Positions 1-8,992 of a DNA stretch of 64,000 bases are shown here, one piece after another. This stretch comes from SG8-30 sp963715485 (GTDB taxonomy: Bacteria > Pseudomonadota > Gammaproteobacteria > Steroidobacterales > Steroidobacteraceae): positions 2,232,001 through 2,296,000 of the forward strand of contig OY970244.1 of the NCBI GenBank assembly GCA_963715485.1, in the 5' to 3' direction. A program made the translations under genes and the position numbers. The first letter of the stretch is position 1; every line of letters starts with the position of its first letter. Below the pieces are notes generated by a model, which ran no database searches, was not told where the DNA came from, and was given only the letters and a program-made list of their open reading frames with translations.

Positions 1-791
1 GACTTGAGCGTGGGTTCGAGTCGGTAACTGCGCTCGGCAAGATGAATGGTGCCGTCGGCAACTACAACGCCCACCTGGCCGCCTACCCGGACGCGGACTG
101 GCCGGAGATCACGCGGCTGTTCGTCGAGTCATTGGGTCTAGAGCAGAATGCCCACACCATCCAGATCGAACCGCACGACTGGATCGCGGAATACTGCCAC
201 GCGCTTGCCCGCTATGACACCGCACTGATCGATCTTTGCAGGGACCTGTGGGGCTATGTATCACTGGGATATTTCCGGCAACGCGCCGTGGCCGGCGAGG
301 TCGGATCCTCGACCATGCCTCACAAGGTCAACCCGATCGACTTTGAGAACGCCGAAGGCAACGCCAGCCTGGCCAATGCACTGCTCGGCTTCCTTGCGGA
401 CAAATTGCCCATCTCGCGCTGGCAGCGGGACCTGACTGATTCGACGGTGCTCCGTAACCTGGGCGTCGCCCTCGGTCATGCAGCCCTGTCACTCAGGTCG
501 GTGCTCAAGGGACTTGGCAAACTCGAGCCGGACCCCGCGCGCATGGCCGCCGACCTGGATGCCAACTGGGAGGTGCTGGCCGAGGCCATCCAGACGGTCA
601 TGCGTCGACACGGCGTCGCGGATGCCTACGACCGGCTCAAGGATTTCACCCGGGGGCGCAGGGTCGGGCCGCAGGAGTTGCGCGACTTCGTCAGTTCACT
701 GGGACTGCCTCCTGAAGTGACGGCGCGGCTTTCCACCCTGACGCCGGCCGCCTACACCGGGCTGGCCGCGGCGCTGGCACGACAATCCTGA
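1..791 (+). CDS. purB: Adenylosuccinate lyase, C-terminal part (5' truncated by window edge)
   Basis: Purine biosynthesis enzyme (cytosolic homotetramer) that eliminates fumarate from adenylosuccinate and from SAICAR. The reading frame is open from base 3, so the N-terminal part lies outside the window. About 262 residues are visible, roughly the last 57 percent of a family protein of about 456 residues. The fumarase/aspartase-superfamily signature is present as GSSTMPHKVNPIDFENAEGN, and the conserved QIEPHD and SRWQRDLTDSTVLRNLG segments match the E. coli-type PurB closely. The stop is 19 bases before the next start, so the following GNAT gene may be co-transcribed. The identification is secure; only the missing 5' end is unknown. 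Confidence 0.96.
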   Translation, partial: LERGFESVTALGKMNGAVGNYNAHLAAYPDADWPEITRLFVESLGLEQNAHTIQIEPHDWIAEYCHALARYDTALIDLCRDLWGYVSLGYFRQRAVAGEVGSSTMPHKVNPIDFENAEGNASLANALLGFLADKLPISRWQRDLTDSTVLRNLGVALGHAALSLRSVLKGLGKLEPDPARMAADLDANWEVLAEAIQTVMRRHGVADAYDRLKDFTRGRRVGPQELRDFVSSLGLPPEVTARLSTLTPAAYTGLAAALARQS

Positions 792-810
792 CCGGGCCGG
801 GAACGCCGTG

Positions 811-1236
811 ATGGAAGAACCCGAATTTTTCGTTACCACCTGGGGAGTTGACCGACCGCAACTGCAGCAGGTCCGGCGCCAGGTCTTCATCGTCGAGCAG
901 GAAGTTCCGGAAGACGAGGAATGGGACGACCATGACCCGGTCGCAGTACATGTACTGGCGACCTGGAATCGTGAACCAGTTGGCACGGGTCGGATCACCC
1001 TGGCGGGTAAGATCGGCAGGCTCGCGGTATTAAGTGAATTCCGCGGGCGAGGCATCGGTCGCCAGATACTGCAGCTGCTGATCGAGCAGGCATATCACCG
1101 CGGCCTGGTGGAAGTGTTCCTTCACGCCCAGGTTCAGGCCCTGCCCTTCTACGAGAAGGCGGGCTTCCGGGCCGAAGGGGAAGTGTTTGACGAGGCCGGC
1201 ATTCCCCACAGGAGAATGCGCAAGGCCCTGGGGTAA
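811..1236 (+). CDS. GNAT family N-acetyltransferase (ElaA/YjcF-like)
   Basis: A 141-residue single-domain GNAT acetyltransferase, expected to transfer an acetyl group from acetyl-CoA to an unknown amine. The acetyl-CoA-binding motif A is visible as the RGRGIG turn, preceded by the beta strand IGRLAV. The C-terminal half has the usual ALPFYEKAGF segment. The N-terminal RRQVFIVEQ stretch is typical of the ElaA/YjcF branch. An ATG at 811 is chosen; a GTG three bases upstream would add one residue. The gene sits 19 bases after purB and its stop is 4 bases before the start of the next gene, which suggests a purB-GNAT-conserved protein transcription unit. The substrate is not deducible. Confidence 0.85.
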   Translation: MEEPEFFVTTWGVDRPQLQQVRRQVFIVEQEVPEDEEWDDHDPVAVHVLATWNREPVGTGRITLAGKIGRLAVLSEFRGRGIGRQILQLLIEQAYHRGLVEVFLHAQVQALPFYEKAGFRAEGEVFDEAGIPHRRMRKALG

Positions 1237-1240
1237 CGAG

Positions 1241-1747
1241 ATGCAGACCGAGGAGCGCGCACCGGAGGCCGGGACAAGGACCATTCTGTCCTCGCTCGAC
1301 GAGGTCCGTGCCGCGTCACTGCAGGTCGCCACCGTTGCGACCCGGCTGCTTGCGATGTACACGCAGGACCTCGAGCCACAGGTCTACGACCAGCCCAAGT
1401 TCATCGATGCCATCAAGCGCCTGGTGCTTGCGCGTGGCTACGCCAAGGTCCGGGTCCTGCTGGCCGACCCCGCTCGAGCTGTCTACGAAAGCTCGCGTTT
1501 CGTGGGCCTGGCACGGCGCATAACCAGCTACATCGAAATCCGTCACGCCCATCCGGAATTCCGCAACAACCAGTCGGCGTTCCTGATCGCGGACGACCGG
1601 GCCCTGGTCTACCGGTTACAGGCAAGCCGTTGGGACGGCATCGTCGAGATGAACGACCCCGCCGTCGCCCGCCGCTATCTGAATTTCTTCGACGAGGCCT
1701 GGACTGCCAGCGCGCCTCACGCCGAGACCCGCCAGCAACATCTTTGA
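1241..1747 (+). CDS. Conserved protein, probably DUF7931 family
   Basis: A 168-residue soluble protein with no signal peptide or membrane segment. It contains conserved-looking blocks: a strand/helix around YDQPKFIDAIKRLVLARG, then RVLLADP, LARRITSYIEIR and a C-terminal RYLNFFDEAW. The pattern resembles a domain of unknown function (recalled as DUF7931) found beside GNAT genes in Gammaproteobacteria. I assign it from memory of that pattern, not from a search. The start at 1241 is an ATG 5 bases after the GNAT stop; an earlier in-frame start would lie inside the GNAT gene. No catalytic motif is recognised, so the function is unknown. Confidence 0.7.
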   Translation: MQTEERAPEAGTRTILSSLDEVRAASLQVATVATRLLAMYTQDLEPQVYDQPKFIDAIKRLVLARGYAKVRVLLADPARAVYESSRFVGLARRITSYIEIRHAHPEFRNNQSAFLIADDRALVYRLQASRWDGIVEMNDPAVARRYLNFFDEAWTASAPHAETRQQHL

Positions 1748-1749
1748 CG

Positions 1750-1765
1750 CGGGCGGGCCCGCCCG
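1750..1765. repeat. 16-bp perfect GC palindrome after the DUF7931-like gene
   Basis: CGGGCGGGCCCGCCCG is its own reverse complement and begins just after the stop of the upstream gene. With no T-run after it, it is a poor intrinsic terminator. It could still form a short hairpin in mRNA or simply reflect local GC richness. A perfect TATAAT lies 25 bases further on (1790-1795), just before nudJ, without a good -35. Confidence 0.35.
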
Positions 1766-1801
1766 CCGGGCTTGAGGGCTAGCGGCGGCTATAATCCGCC
1801 C

Positions 1802-2281
1802 ATGGCATTCCGACCCGACGTCACCGTAGCGGCAATCATCGAGCGCGACGGCCGGTTTCTCGTTGTCGAGGAACGGGCCGCCCGCCGCATCGTCATCAAC
1901 CAGCCTGCAGGCCACCTCGAACGCGGCGAGAGCCTGGTAGAGGCCGTCGTTCGCGAGACGCTCGAGGAGACCGGCTGCCGGCTGGTACCGGCGGCGCTGA
2001 CCGGGATCTACCTTTGGCACCAGCCGGTCATCGATCGCAGCTTCCTCAGGGTCGCGTTTACCGGTTCAGTTGGCGACCCGGATCCTGCCAGGCAGCTCGA
2101 CCGGTGCATTGTGCGCGTTGCCTGGATGACCCGCGAACAGCTCGCCGCAAGGCCCAACGTGCTGCGCAGCCCGCTGGTACTGCGCTGCATCGACGACTAC
2201 CTTGCCGGGACCCGGCATCCACTGTCCCTTCTGTCCGCCATCGACATCGGTCCGGTTCCGGACCGGGCAACCACGGGCTGA
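1802..2281 (+). CDS. nudJ: NUDIX hydrolase, NudJ type
   Basis: Phosphatase NudJ hydrolyses nucleoside tri/diphosphates and, in E. coli, thiamine (pyro)phosphates. The protein has 159 residues. The Nudix box is visible at about residues 38-60: G, five residues, E, seven residues, then RETLEETGC. The hydrophobic position after RE is a threonine here instead of the usual Leu/Ile/Val, a small deviation. The N-terminal PDVTVAAII and the NQPAGHLE stretch match NudJ, and the C-terminal LRSPLVLRCIDDYLAG also fits. Gene order nudJ-mnmA is the same as in E. coli, which supports orthology. The ATG at 1802 is chosen; a TTG at 1772 would add ten unconserved residues. The mnmA start follows 3 bases after the stop, so the two are co-transcribed. 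Confidence 0.9.
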   Translation: MAFRPDVTVAAIIERDGRFLVVEERAARRIVINQPAGHLERGESLVEAVVRETLEETGCRLVPAALTGIYLWHQPVIDRSFLRVAFTGSVGDPDPARQLDRCIVRVAWMTREQLAARPNVLRSPLVLRCIDDYLAGTRHPLSLLSAIDIGPVPDRATTG

Positions 2282-2284
2282 GAA

Positions 2285-3409
2285 GTGACTCAAACGGTGA
2301 TCGTCGGGATGTCCGGCGGCGTCGATTCGGCCGTCGCGGCGCTGCTGTTAAAGGACGCCGGTCACGCGGTCCAGGGACTGTTCATGTCCAACTGGGAAGA
2401 AGACGAGGATGGCTACTGTACTGCAGCCGCCGATTTCCAGGATGCACGCCGCGTTTGCACCGAAATCGACATCCCTCTCCACCGCGTGAGTTTCGCGCGC
2501 GAGTACCGGGATCGGGTCTTCGCTCATTTCCTGGCGGAATACTCGGCCGGTCGCACGCCCAACCCGGACGTCCTTTGCAACCGCGAGATCAAGTTCGGCG
2601 TCTGCTTCGATTACGCCTTGCGCCTCGGTGCCAGCCGATTCGCAACCGGGCATTACGCCCGCATCGAATATGGCGCGAACAGCCCGGCGCGACTGCTCCG
2701 CGCCCGCGATGCTGCCAAGGACCAGAGCTACTTCCTGCACGCCGTCGGCAGCGCCCAGCTGGATCGAACGCTGTTCCCATTGGGCGAGCTGGAGAAGTCC
2801 GAAGTTCGCCGCATCGCCCGGGAACGCGGACTACCGGTGTTCGACAAGCGTGACTCCACCGGCATCTGTTTCATCGGCGAGCGGCCCTTCCGTCGTTTCC
2901 TCGAGACCTATCTGCCAGCCCGTCCAGGACGCATCGAGAACCCCGAGGGCGAATTACTTGGCGAGCACCGCGGCCTGATGTTCTACACCCTCGGGCAGCG
3001 CGAAGGGCTCGGCCTGGGCGGCCGCCAGGGTGCGAGCGAAGCTCCCTGGTACGTCGCCCAGAAGGACGTCGGCCGCAATCTGCTGGTCGTCGTCCAGGGT
3101 CACGACCATCCACTGCTGCTGAGCGCCGGGCTCGCGGCCGAACAGCCCACCTGGGTTGCCGGCCAGCCGCCGGCGGCCGACTTCACCTGCACCGCGAAAT
3201 TTCGCTACCGACAACAGGACGTGGCATGCCAGGTCAAGGTGGTCGGCGATACACGTGTAGAGGTGGCTTTCGCCGCGCCCCAGCGTGCCATAACGCCCGG
3301 GCAGTACGCAGTCTTCTACCTGGGTACGGAATGTCTCGGCGGCGCAGTAATTTCTTCCATCGACGCCGTCCCAGGGGCACTAAATCATCGCACGGCAGGC
3401 TATAATTGA
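2285..3409 (+). CDS. mnmA: tRNA-specific 2-thiouridylase MnmA
   Basis: Forms 2-thiouridine at position 34 of tRNA-Lys, tRNA-Glu and tRNA-Gln, with sulfur relayed by TusE. The protein has 374 residues with a GTG start 3 bases after nudJ. The ATP-pyrophosphatase P-loop is GMSGGVDSAVAALLL near the N-terminus. The catalytic cysteine pair is in NPDVLCNREIKF and TGICFIGERPFRRFL. The C-terminal beta-barrel region follows with LGQREGLGLGG. The length and all motifs are normal. The last codons overlap a TATAAT hexamer (3401-3406) that could belong to a promoter for acnA, though no good -35 precedes it. A target tRNA, tRNA-Lys(TTT), is encoded elsewhere in this window. Confidence 0.97.
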   Translation: MTQTVIVGMSGGVDSAVAALLLKDAGHAVQGLFMSNWEEDEDGYCTAAADFQDARRVCTEIDIPLHRVSFAREYRDRVFAHFLAEYSAGRTPNPDVLCNREIKFGVCFDYALRLGASRFATGHYARIEYGANSPARLLRARDAAKDQSYFLHAVGSAQLDRTLFPLGELEKSEVRRIARERGLPVFDKRDSTGICFIGERPFRRFLETYLPARPGRIENPEGELLGEHRGLMFYTLGQREGLGLGGRQGASEAPWYVAQKDVGRNLLVVVQGHDHPLLLSAGLAAEQPTWVAGQPPAADFTCTAKFRYRQQDVACQVKVVGDTRVEVAFAAPQRAITPGQYAVFYLGTECLGGAVISSIDAVPGALNHRTAGYN

Positions 3410-3472
3410 GCGGTTTTACGTCGCGTTGATGCTCGGAGCAACTGGCGCTGTTCGCGCATGCCGGAGGATTTC

Positions 3473-6157
3473 ATGACCGATAGTTTCAAGGTCCGCTCGT
3501 CACTGCAGGTAGGTTCACGTTCCTATGACATCTACAGCCTGCCGGCGCTGGCAGGCCGGGACCTCTCCCGACTGCCATTCTCCCTGAAGATCCTGCTCGA
3601 GAACCTGCTGCGCTTCGAGGATGGGGTCAACATCACGCGCGACGACATCGAGGCGCTGCTGGACTGGGATCCGCTGGCGGCCCCGTCTCACGAAATTTCC
3701 TTCACACCGGCGCGGGTCATCATGCAGGACTTCACCGGAGTTCCCTGCGTTGTGGACCTTGCCGCAATGCGCGATGCGATCACCAGGCTCGGCGGCGACC
3801 CGGAACGAGTCAACCCGCTGGCGCCAGCCGAGCTGGTCATCGACCACTCGGTACAGGTTGACGCTTATGGCACCGCCGCGGCGCTGGCGCGCAACAACGA
3901 GATCGAATTCGAGAGAAACGGCGAGCGCTACGCCTTCCTGCGCTGGGGGCAGACTGCCTTCGACAATTTCAAGGTCGTGCCACCCAATACGGGCATCGTC
4001 CACCAGGTCAACATCGAGCGCCTCGCCCGGGTGGTCTTCCACAACGACAAGGACGGCACCGCCTATCCGGACACGCTGGTCGGCACCGATTCGCACACCA
4101 CCATGGTCAACGGCCTGGGCGTGCTGGGTTGGGGCGTCGGCGGCATCGAGGCCGAGGCAGCCATGCTGGGCCAGCCCGTGACGATGCTCATCCCGCAGGT
4201 CATCGGTTTCAGGCTGAACGGCAAGCTACCGGCCGGCACCACGGCAACCGACCTGGTGCTTACCGTCACCGAAATGCTGCGCAAGAAAGGCGTGGTCGAG
4301 AAGTTCGTCGAGTTCTTTGGCGATGGCCTGGCCAACCTGCCTCTCGCGGATCGCGCCACACTGGCCAATATGGCGCCTGAGTTTGGTTCGACCTGCGGCA
4401 TCTTCCCGATTGACGAGGAGACTATCCGCTACCTCGAACTCACCGGCCGGCCGCGCGAGCAGATCGAGCTGGTGGAGGCCTATGCCAGACACCAGGGCAT
4501 GTGGCGGGTCAAGGGCCAGCCCACCGCCCAATACACAGACGTACTCGAGCTAGACCTGGGCACCGTGGAACCGTCGCTGGCTGGTCCAAAGCGTCCTCAG
4601 GATCGCGTGCCAATGCGCCTGATGAAGGTGGCTTACGGCAAGGCCCACGAGAAGATGGCTGCGGAGCGCGAACGGAGGAACCCGGAGGCCCTGGGCCTGG
4701 CGCCCGCAGATATCGATGGCACGACCGTCAACGTCAAGGACGGCGCAGTGCTGATCGCGGCGATCACCAGCTGTACGAACACGTCGAATCCTTCAGTGCT
4801 GGTGGCGGCAGGACTGCTGGCGCGCAAGGCGCGCGCACGTGGCCTCACGGCGAAGCCCTGGGTCAAGACCTCGCTCGCGCCGGGTTCCAGGGTAGTGACT
4901 GACTACCTGGACAAGGCAGGCCTCAGCGAGGACCTCGAGGCCCTTGGCTTCTATACCGTGGGATATGGTTGCACGACGTGTATCGGTAACTCCGGCCCGC
5001 TCAAGCCCGAAATCTCGGAGGCGGTCAAGGAGGGCGACCTGATAGCGACCTCTGTACTGTCGGGAAACCGCAACTTCGAAGGGCGCGTGCATCCCGAGAT
5101 CAAGATGAACTTCCTGGCCTCGCCTCCGCTGGTGGTCGCCTATGCGCTCGCCGGTACTGCCAACATCGATCTGACCAGCGAGCCACTTGGCACCGGCAGC
5201 GACGGCAAGCCGGTCTTCCTGAAAGACATCTGGCCGACGGCGCAGGAAGTCCAGCAGACCATCGCGTCCAGCCTCGACTCGACCATGTTCAAGAAGAGCT
5301 ACGCGAGTGTCTTCGAAGGTGATGCCAACTGGAAGGCGATCGCCACGCCAGCGGGACAGATCTACGCCTGGGACGAGAAGTCGACCTACGTGAAGAACCC
5401 GCCCTATTTCGATGGCATGACCATGACGCCGCCGGCCTCCACCGACATCGTCGGTGCCCACGCACTGGCCCTGCTCGGCGACTCGGTCACCACCGACCAC
5501 ATCTCGCCCGCCGGCAACATCGCCCGCTCCGGCCCGGCCGCCAAGTACCTGATGGAGCAAGGGGTCGAACCAAAGGACTTCAACTCCTACGGCTCGCGGC
5601 GCGGCAACCACGAGGTGATGATGCGGGGCACCTTCGCCAACATCCGCCTACGCAACCTCCTCGCCCCCGGCACGGAGGGCGGCGTGACGATCCATGTCCC
5701 GAGCGGCGTGCAGATGTCCATCTATGACGCTTCCATGATCTACAAGTCCGAGGGGGCGCCCCTGGTCGTGCTGGCCGGCAAGGAGTACGGCACCGGTTCA
5801 TCGCGTGACTGGGCCGCCAAGGGCACCATGCTGCTGGGCGTGAAAGCGGTCATTGCGGAGAGCTTCGAGCGCATCCATCGCTCAAACCTCATCGGCATGG
5901 GCGTCCTGCCGCTGCAGTTTGTGGACGGCCAGAACGCGCGGTCCCTGGGGCTGACGGGCAGCGAAACCTTCGACATCACTGGACTCGACGGAGGCGCAGC
6001 CAAGACCGCGAGGGTCGTGGCGCGTGGCGATGGTGGCAAGGCCACTGAATTCTCGGTGCGGGTCCGCATCGACACCCCGAAGGAACTCGAGTACTACAGC
6101 CACGGCGGCATACTGCAGTACGTGTTGCGCAGCCTGGCGACGCCCAGAGCGGCCTGA
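3473..6157 (+). CDS. acnA: Aconitate hydratase A
   Basis: Cytosolic 4Fe-4S enzyme isomerising citrate and isocitrate in the TCA cycle. The protein has 894 residues, normal for AcnA. The three cluster cysteines are in ITSCTNTSNPSV and GYGCTTCIGNSGPL. The substrate-binding segment YGTGSSRDWAAKGTMLLGVK and the C-terminal swivel domain (about residues 690-894) are present. The start is placed at the ATG at 3473 because GGAGG lies at 3463-3467 with ideal spacing; an ATG at 3458 lies upstream of this ribosome-binding site. The gene stands alone, with a hairpin terminator after it. AcnA-type proteins can also bind RNA when the cluster is lost, but nothing here shows that directly. Confidence 0.98.
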   Translation: MTDSFKVRSSLQVGSRSYDIYSLPALAGRDLSRLPFSLKILLENLLRFEDGVNITRDDIEALLDWDPLAAPSHEISFTPARVIMQDFTGVPCVVDLAAMRDAITRLGGDPERVNPLAPAELVIDHSVQVDAYGTAAALARNNEIEFERNGERYAFLRWGQTAFDNFKVVPPNTGIVHQVNIERLARVVFHNDKDGTAYPDTLVGTDSHTTMVNGLGVLGWGVGGIEAEAAMLGQPVTMLIPQVIGFRLNGKLPAGTTATDLVLTVTEMLRKKGVVEKFVEFFGDGLANLPLADRATLANMAPEFGSTCGIFPIDEETIRYLELTGRPREQIELVEAYARHQGMWRVKGQPTAQYTDVLELDLGTVEPSLAGPKRPQDRVPMRLMKVAYGKAHEKMAAERERRNPEALGLAPADIDGTTVNVKDGAVLIAAITSCTNTSNPSVLVAAGLLARKARARGLTAKPWVKTSLAPGSRVVTDYLDKAGLSEDLEALGFYTVGYGCTTCIGNSGPLKPEISEAVKEGDLIATSVLSGNRNFEGRVHPEIKMNFLASPPLVVAYALAGTANIDLTSEPLGTGSDGKPVFLKDIWPTAQEVQQTIASSLDSTMFKKSYASVFEGDANWKAIATPAGQIYAWDEKSTYVKNPPYFDGMTMTPPASTDIVGAHALALLGDSVTTDHISPAGNIARSGPAAKYLMEQGVEPKDFNSYGSRRGNHEVMMRGTFANIRLRNLLAPGTEGGVTIHVPSGVQMSIYDASMIYKSEGAPLVVLAGKEYGTGSSRDWAAKGTMLLGVKAVIAESFERIHRSNLIGMGVLPLQFVDGQNARSLGLTGSETFDITGLDGGAAKTARVVARGDGGKATEFSVRVRIDTPKELEYYSHGGILQYVLRSLATPRAA

Positions 6158-6166
6158 GCGGAAGCG

Positions 6167-6190
6167 CCCCGCGGCCTACTGGTCGCGGGG
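6167..6190 (+). terminator. Hairpin terminator after acnA
   Basis: A 7-bp perfect GC stem (CCCCGCG at 6167-6173, CGCGGGG at 6184-6190) with a 10-base loop starts 9 bases after the acnA stop and is followed by TTGCT. The T-tract is short, so termination may be incomplete. Confidence 0.55.
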
Positions 6191-6240
6191 TTGCTAGCGG
6201 GTTCAGACCGGCCCTTCCACCGCGCTGCTATCCTGTCGCC

Positions 6241-7011
6241 GTGAACCAGCCATCCATCCCGCCAGGACTGGCCGAACGCCTCAATTCGTCGCGTCATGTC
6301 ATGGTGCTTACCGGCGCCGGGGTTTCAGCGGAAAGCGGCGTGCCGACCTTCCGCGACGCCCAGACCGGCCTCTGGTCACGCTTCCGGCCCGAACAGCTGG
6401 CCACGGTCGAAGCCTTCGTGGCGGACCCTGACACCGTCTGGGCCTGGTACGAGTGGCGCCGTGACCTGGTCGAGCAGGTGGCGCCCAATGCCGGTCACCT
6501 TGCGCTGGCGGAGCTTGAATCGTTGGTTCCGGCGATGACCCTGGTGACCCAGAACGTGGACGGCCTGCACCGCCTTGCGGGCAGCCGCAAGATCATCGAA
6601 TTCCACGGCAACCTGTTCGATAACCACTGTCTCGAGTGCGCCCGCCCGGCGCCGAACGTGCCGCGGCCATGCCCGAAGCCACCACGCTGTCTTGCCTGCG
6701 GCGGCCTCGTCCGGCCCGGCGTCGTCTGGTTCGGCGAGGCGATACCGGCGCTATCCCTCGAGCGCGCGGTGCAGGCTGCCGATTCCTGTGACCTGTTCAT
6801 GTCGATCGGAACCTCCGCGCTGGTCCACCCCGCCGCCGGCCTCGCCGCCCGAGCGCGCTCGGCGGGCGCTGCGCTGGTGGAGATCAATCCGGAGCCAACC
6901 GAGCTCGCGCGATTTGCGGACTTCGCCATCCAGGCACCGTCCGGACATGTTCTACCGGCCCTCCGGCAGGCATTGACGGAATGTCATCGTGGCAGCGGGA
7001 GAAATCAATGA
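6241..7011 (+). CDS. cobB: SIR2-family NAD-dependent protein deacylase (class III-type, CobB-like)
   Basis: Removes acyl groups from lysines using NAD. The protein has 256 residues and starts at GTG 6241. The NAD-binding signature TGAGVSAESGVPTFRDA is at about residues 21-37. TQNVDGLHRLAG and the catalytic histidine in EFHGNL follow. Zinc is held by two CxxC pairs (CLEC and CLAC). The helix after the N-terminal signature has WYEWRR, that is Tyr-x-x-Arg, the pair that recognises the carboxylate of succinyl/malonyl-lysine in SIRT5 and CobB. Desuccinylase/demalonylase activity is therefore likely. The next gene starts inside its stop codon (ATGA overlap), so the two are translationally coupled. 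Confidence 0.93.
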   Translation: MNQPSIPPGLAERLNSSRHVMVLTGAGVSAESGVPTFRDAQTGLWSRFRPEQLATVEAFVADPDTVWAWYEWRRDLVEQVAPNAGHLALAELESLVPAMTLVTQNVDGLHRLAGSRKIIEFHGNLFDNHCLECARPAPNVPRPCPKPPRCLACGGLVRPGVVWFGEAIPALSLERAVQAADSCDLFMSIGTSALVHPAAGLAARARSAGAALVEINPEPTELARFADFAIQAPSGHVLPALRQALTECHRGSGRNQ

Positions 7012-7688
7012 GTGCAATCGGCGAACGTACGACGACGCCCAGTCGCGTCGCCGTGTTCGATCTCGACGGCACGATTACCCGGCACGACACGCTGCTGCCA
7101 TTCCTGGCCGGTTACGGCAGCAGGCACCCGGCAGGACTCTGGCGACTGTGGCGGCTGCCGTTCAGCCTGGCGGCATTTGCGCTCGGCCTGTCCAGCCGTG
7201 GATCGCTGAAGTCGCAGGTGATCCGCCAGGTGATGCTGGGCGCGAGCCGCCAGAGCGTAGTCGACTGGAATGAGGAGTTCTGCCGCTCGCGCCTGCCCGC
7301 GATGCTGAATCCCGGTGCTCTCGCAGCCATCGAGCAGCACCGCGCTGCTGGTGATCACCTGGTGCTACTGTCGGCGAGCGTGGACCTCTATGTTCCTGCC
7401 ATCGGCCACTATCTCGGCTTCGACGAGGCGATCTGCACCGGCGTTTCCTGGATAGACGACACGCTCGAGGCACGCCTGACCACGGAAAACCGTCGCGGCG
7501 TCGAAAAACGCCGCTGTATCGAGGCGCTGCGCGAACGCTTCCCAAACGCCAGGTTGTCAGCTTACGGTAATGCCACCTCCGACTTCGACCACCTGCTCGC
7601 CGTCGACGAGCCGCTGGTCGTCAACGCAGGCAGCAGGACTTTGCGCCAGGCCAGGGCCGCCGGACTACCGTGCGAAGACTGGCGCTAG
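7008..7688 (+). CDS. HAD-superfamily hydrolase, subfamily IB (SerB-like phosphatase)
   Basis: A 226-residue phosphatase of the haloacid dehalogenase fold. Motif I, with the nucleophilic Asp, is VFDLDGTIT. Motif II is LLSASVDLY. Motif III/IV is GNATSDFDHLLAVD, where the usual GDSxxD is changed to GNATSDFD. A short helical insert (about residues 40-75), as in the TIGR01490 group, follows motif I. The start is fixed by the 4-base ATGA overlap with the sirtuin stop; an earlier in-frame start would lie deeper inside the sirtuin gene. Substrates in this subfamily include phosphoserine and phospholipid-like phosphates; none can be chosen here. Confidence 0.85.
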   Translation: MSAIGERTTTPSRVAVFDLDGTITRHDTLLPFLAGYGSRHPAGLWRLWRLPFSLAAFALGLSSRGSLKSQVIRQVMLGASRQSVVDWNEEFCRSRLPAMLNPGALAAIEQHRAAGDHLVLLSASVDLYVPAIGHYLGFDEAICTGVSWIDDTLEARLTTENRRGVEKRRCIEALRERFPNARLSAYGNATSDFDHLLAVDEPLVVNAGSRTLRQARAAGLPCEDWR

Positions 7689-7717
7689 CGCGTCCGCGGC
7701 CTGGGTCCCGGTGAGCC

Positions 7718-8992
7718 TCACTCGGGTCGGGAGGTAGTCTGAGCGAGTGCAGGCGTTGACTTCGGTTGCCTTACGGTTTCAGTCATCCGCAACGCGACCA
7801 CGACGCCGGAAGCAACCGTGATTGCGGCGACAACTCCCATGGCCGCCGGAAGTCCAAGTGCATCGGCGATCACGCCAGCCAGCAGCGCCCCGATGGCATA
7901 CCCGAGATCGCGCCACAGGCGATACACACCAACCGATGATGCGCGCCACGAGGGATGAGCGACATCGCCGATCGCTGCGAGTAGCGTCGGATAGACCATC
8001 GCGGTGCCAATACCGAGCAATGCCCCGCCGACAGCGAACCCAAAAAACCCGCCGGCCAAGATCACCACCGCGATGCCGATCGCCTGAACCCACATCCCCG
8101 ACGCGATGAGCCACTTACGCCCCACCCGGTCGGACCACGCCCCCGTGAACAGCTGGCCGATGCCCCAGGTGGCGGGATAGATGGCGGCCAGTGTCCCGAT
8201 CTGCTTGAGATTCATGTTGGCTGCAACGAAGAACAGCGGGAACAGGCCCCAGGCCATGCCATCGTTCAGGTTGTTCACCAGACCCGCCTGGCTGACGCTC
8301 GAGAGATTGCGGTCAGTCAGCGTCGTGCGCCAGAAGATCTCGCGCTGGCCAGGGACCTGGTGCGCAGCGAGTTCTCCGTAGAGCTTCGATTCGTGCGCGA
8401 CGTGTTGGGTAGTCTCTCTCACCAGCAAGCTCGACAGCAGCAGGCCGGCCGTGACGAATGCAACCCCCAGATAGAACGGCTCGGGCCGCAAGCCGTATTG
8501 CGCGGCGATATACCCCGTTGCCAGTGCGCTGACGGCGACGGCGAAATAGCCCGCGAACTCGTTGAGTCCCATCGCCAGCCCGCGTCTCTTCGGACCCGCG
8601 AGGTCGATCTTCATGATGACTGTGGTCGACCATGTGAGGCCCTGACTCACGCCGAGCAACGCATTGGCGACCAGTACCCACGTCCACGACGGCGCCCACA
8701 TCAGCAGAAAGGGAACCGGCACCGCCACCAGCCAGCCCGCGACCAGCACGTGCTTGCGTCCAAAACGGTCAGACAGGCGGCCGGCCAGATAGTTGGTGAG
8801 CGCCTTGGTTACGCCAAACACCACGATGAACGACAGCACTGCCGTCTTGGCGACTAGATGGAATTCCTGCTCTGCCATCGGCGGCAGGATGGATCGCTCA
8901 AGGCCAACCATGGCGCCGACGAAGGCATTAACGACGACCAGCAAGGAGAATTGCCAAACGTTCTCCCGTAATCCGAGCCTGACCGCTGTCAC
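7718..8992 (-). CDS. MFS transporter
   Basis: A 424-residue inner-membrane protein with about twelve hydrophobic segments. The MFS motif between segments 2 and 3 is AGRLSDRFGRK, and a second copy appears in the C-terminal half as TGAWSDRVGRK. Substrate is unknown; the drug/metabolite-efflux branches look similar. The GTG start at 8992 overlaps the stop of a small upstream frame by GTGA. Upstream on the same strand is the MgtC/DUF4010 gene. No regulator is adjacent. Confidence 0.88.
   Translation of the reverse strand: MTAVRLGLRENVWQFSLLVVVNAFVGAMVGLERSILPPMAEQEFHLVAKTAVLSFIVVFGVTKALTNYLAGRLSDRFGRKHVLVAGWLVAVPVPFLLMWAPSWTWVLVANALLGVSQGLTWSTTVIMKIDLAGPKRRGLAMGLNEFAGYFAVAVSALATGYIAAQYGLRPEPFYLGVAFVTAGLLLSSLLVRETTQHVAHESKLYGELAAHQVPGQREIFWRTTLTDRNLSSVSQAGLVNNLNDGMAWGLFPLFFVAANMNLKQIGTLAAIYPATWGIGQLFTGAWSDRVGRKWLIASGMWVQAIGIAVVILAGGFFGFAVGGALLGIGTAMVYPTLLAAIGDVAHPSWRASSVGVYRLWRDLGYAIGALLAGVIADALGLPAAMGVVAAITVASGVVVALRMTETVRQPKSTPALAQTTSRPE

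Noticed and set aside
1744..1795. Promoter for nudJ using TTGACG (1744-1749) and TATAAT (1790-1795)
   Set aside because: The spacer is 40 bases, far too long for sigma70; only the -10-like box is notable.
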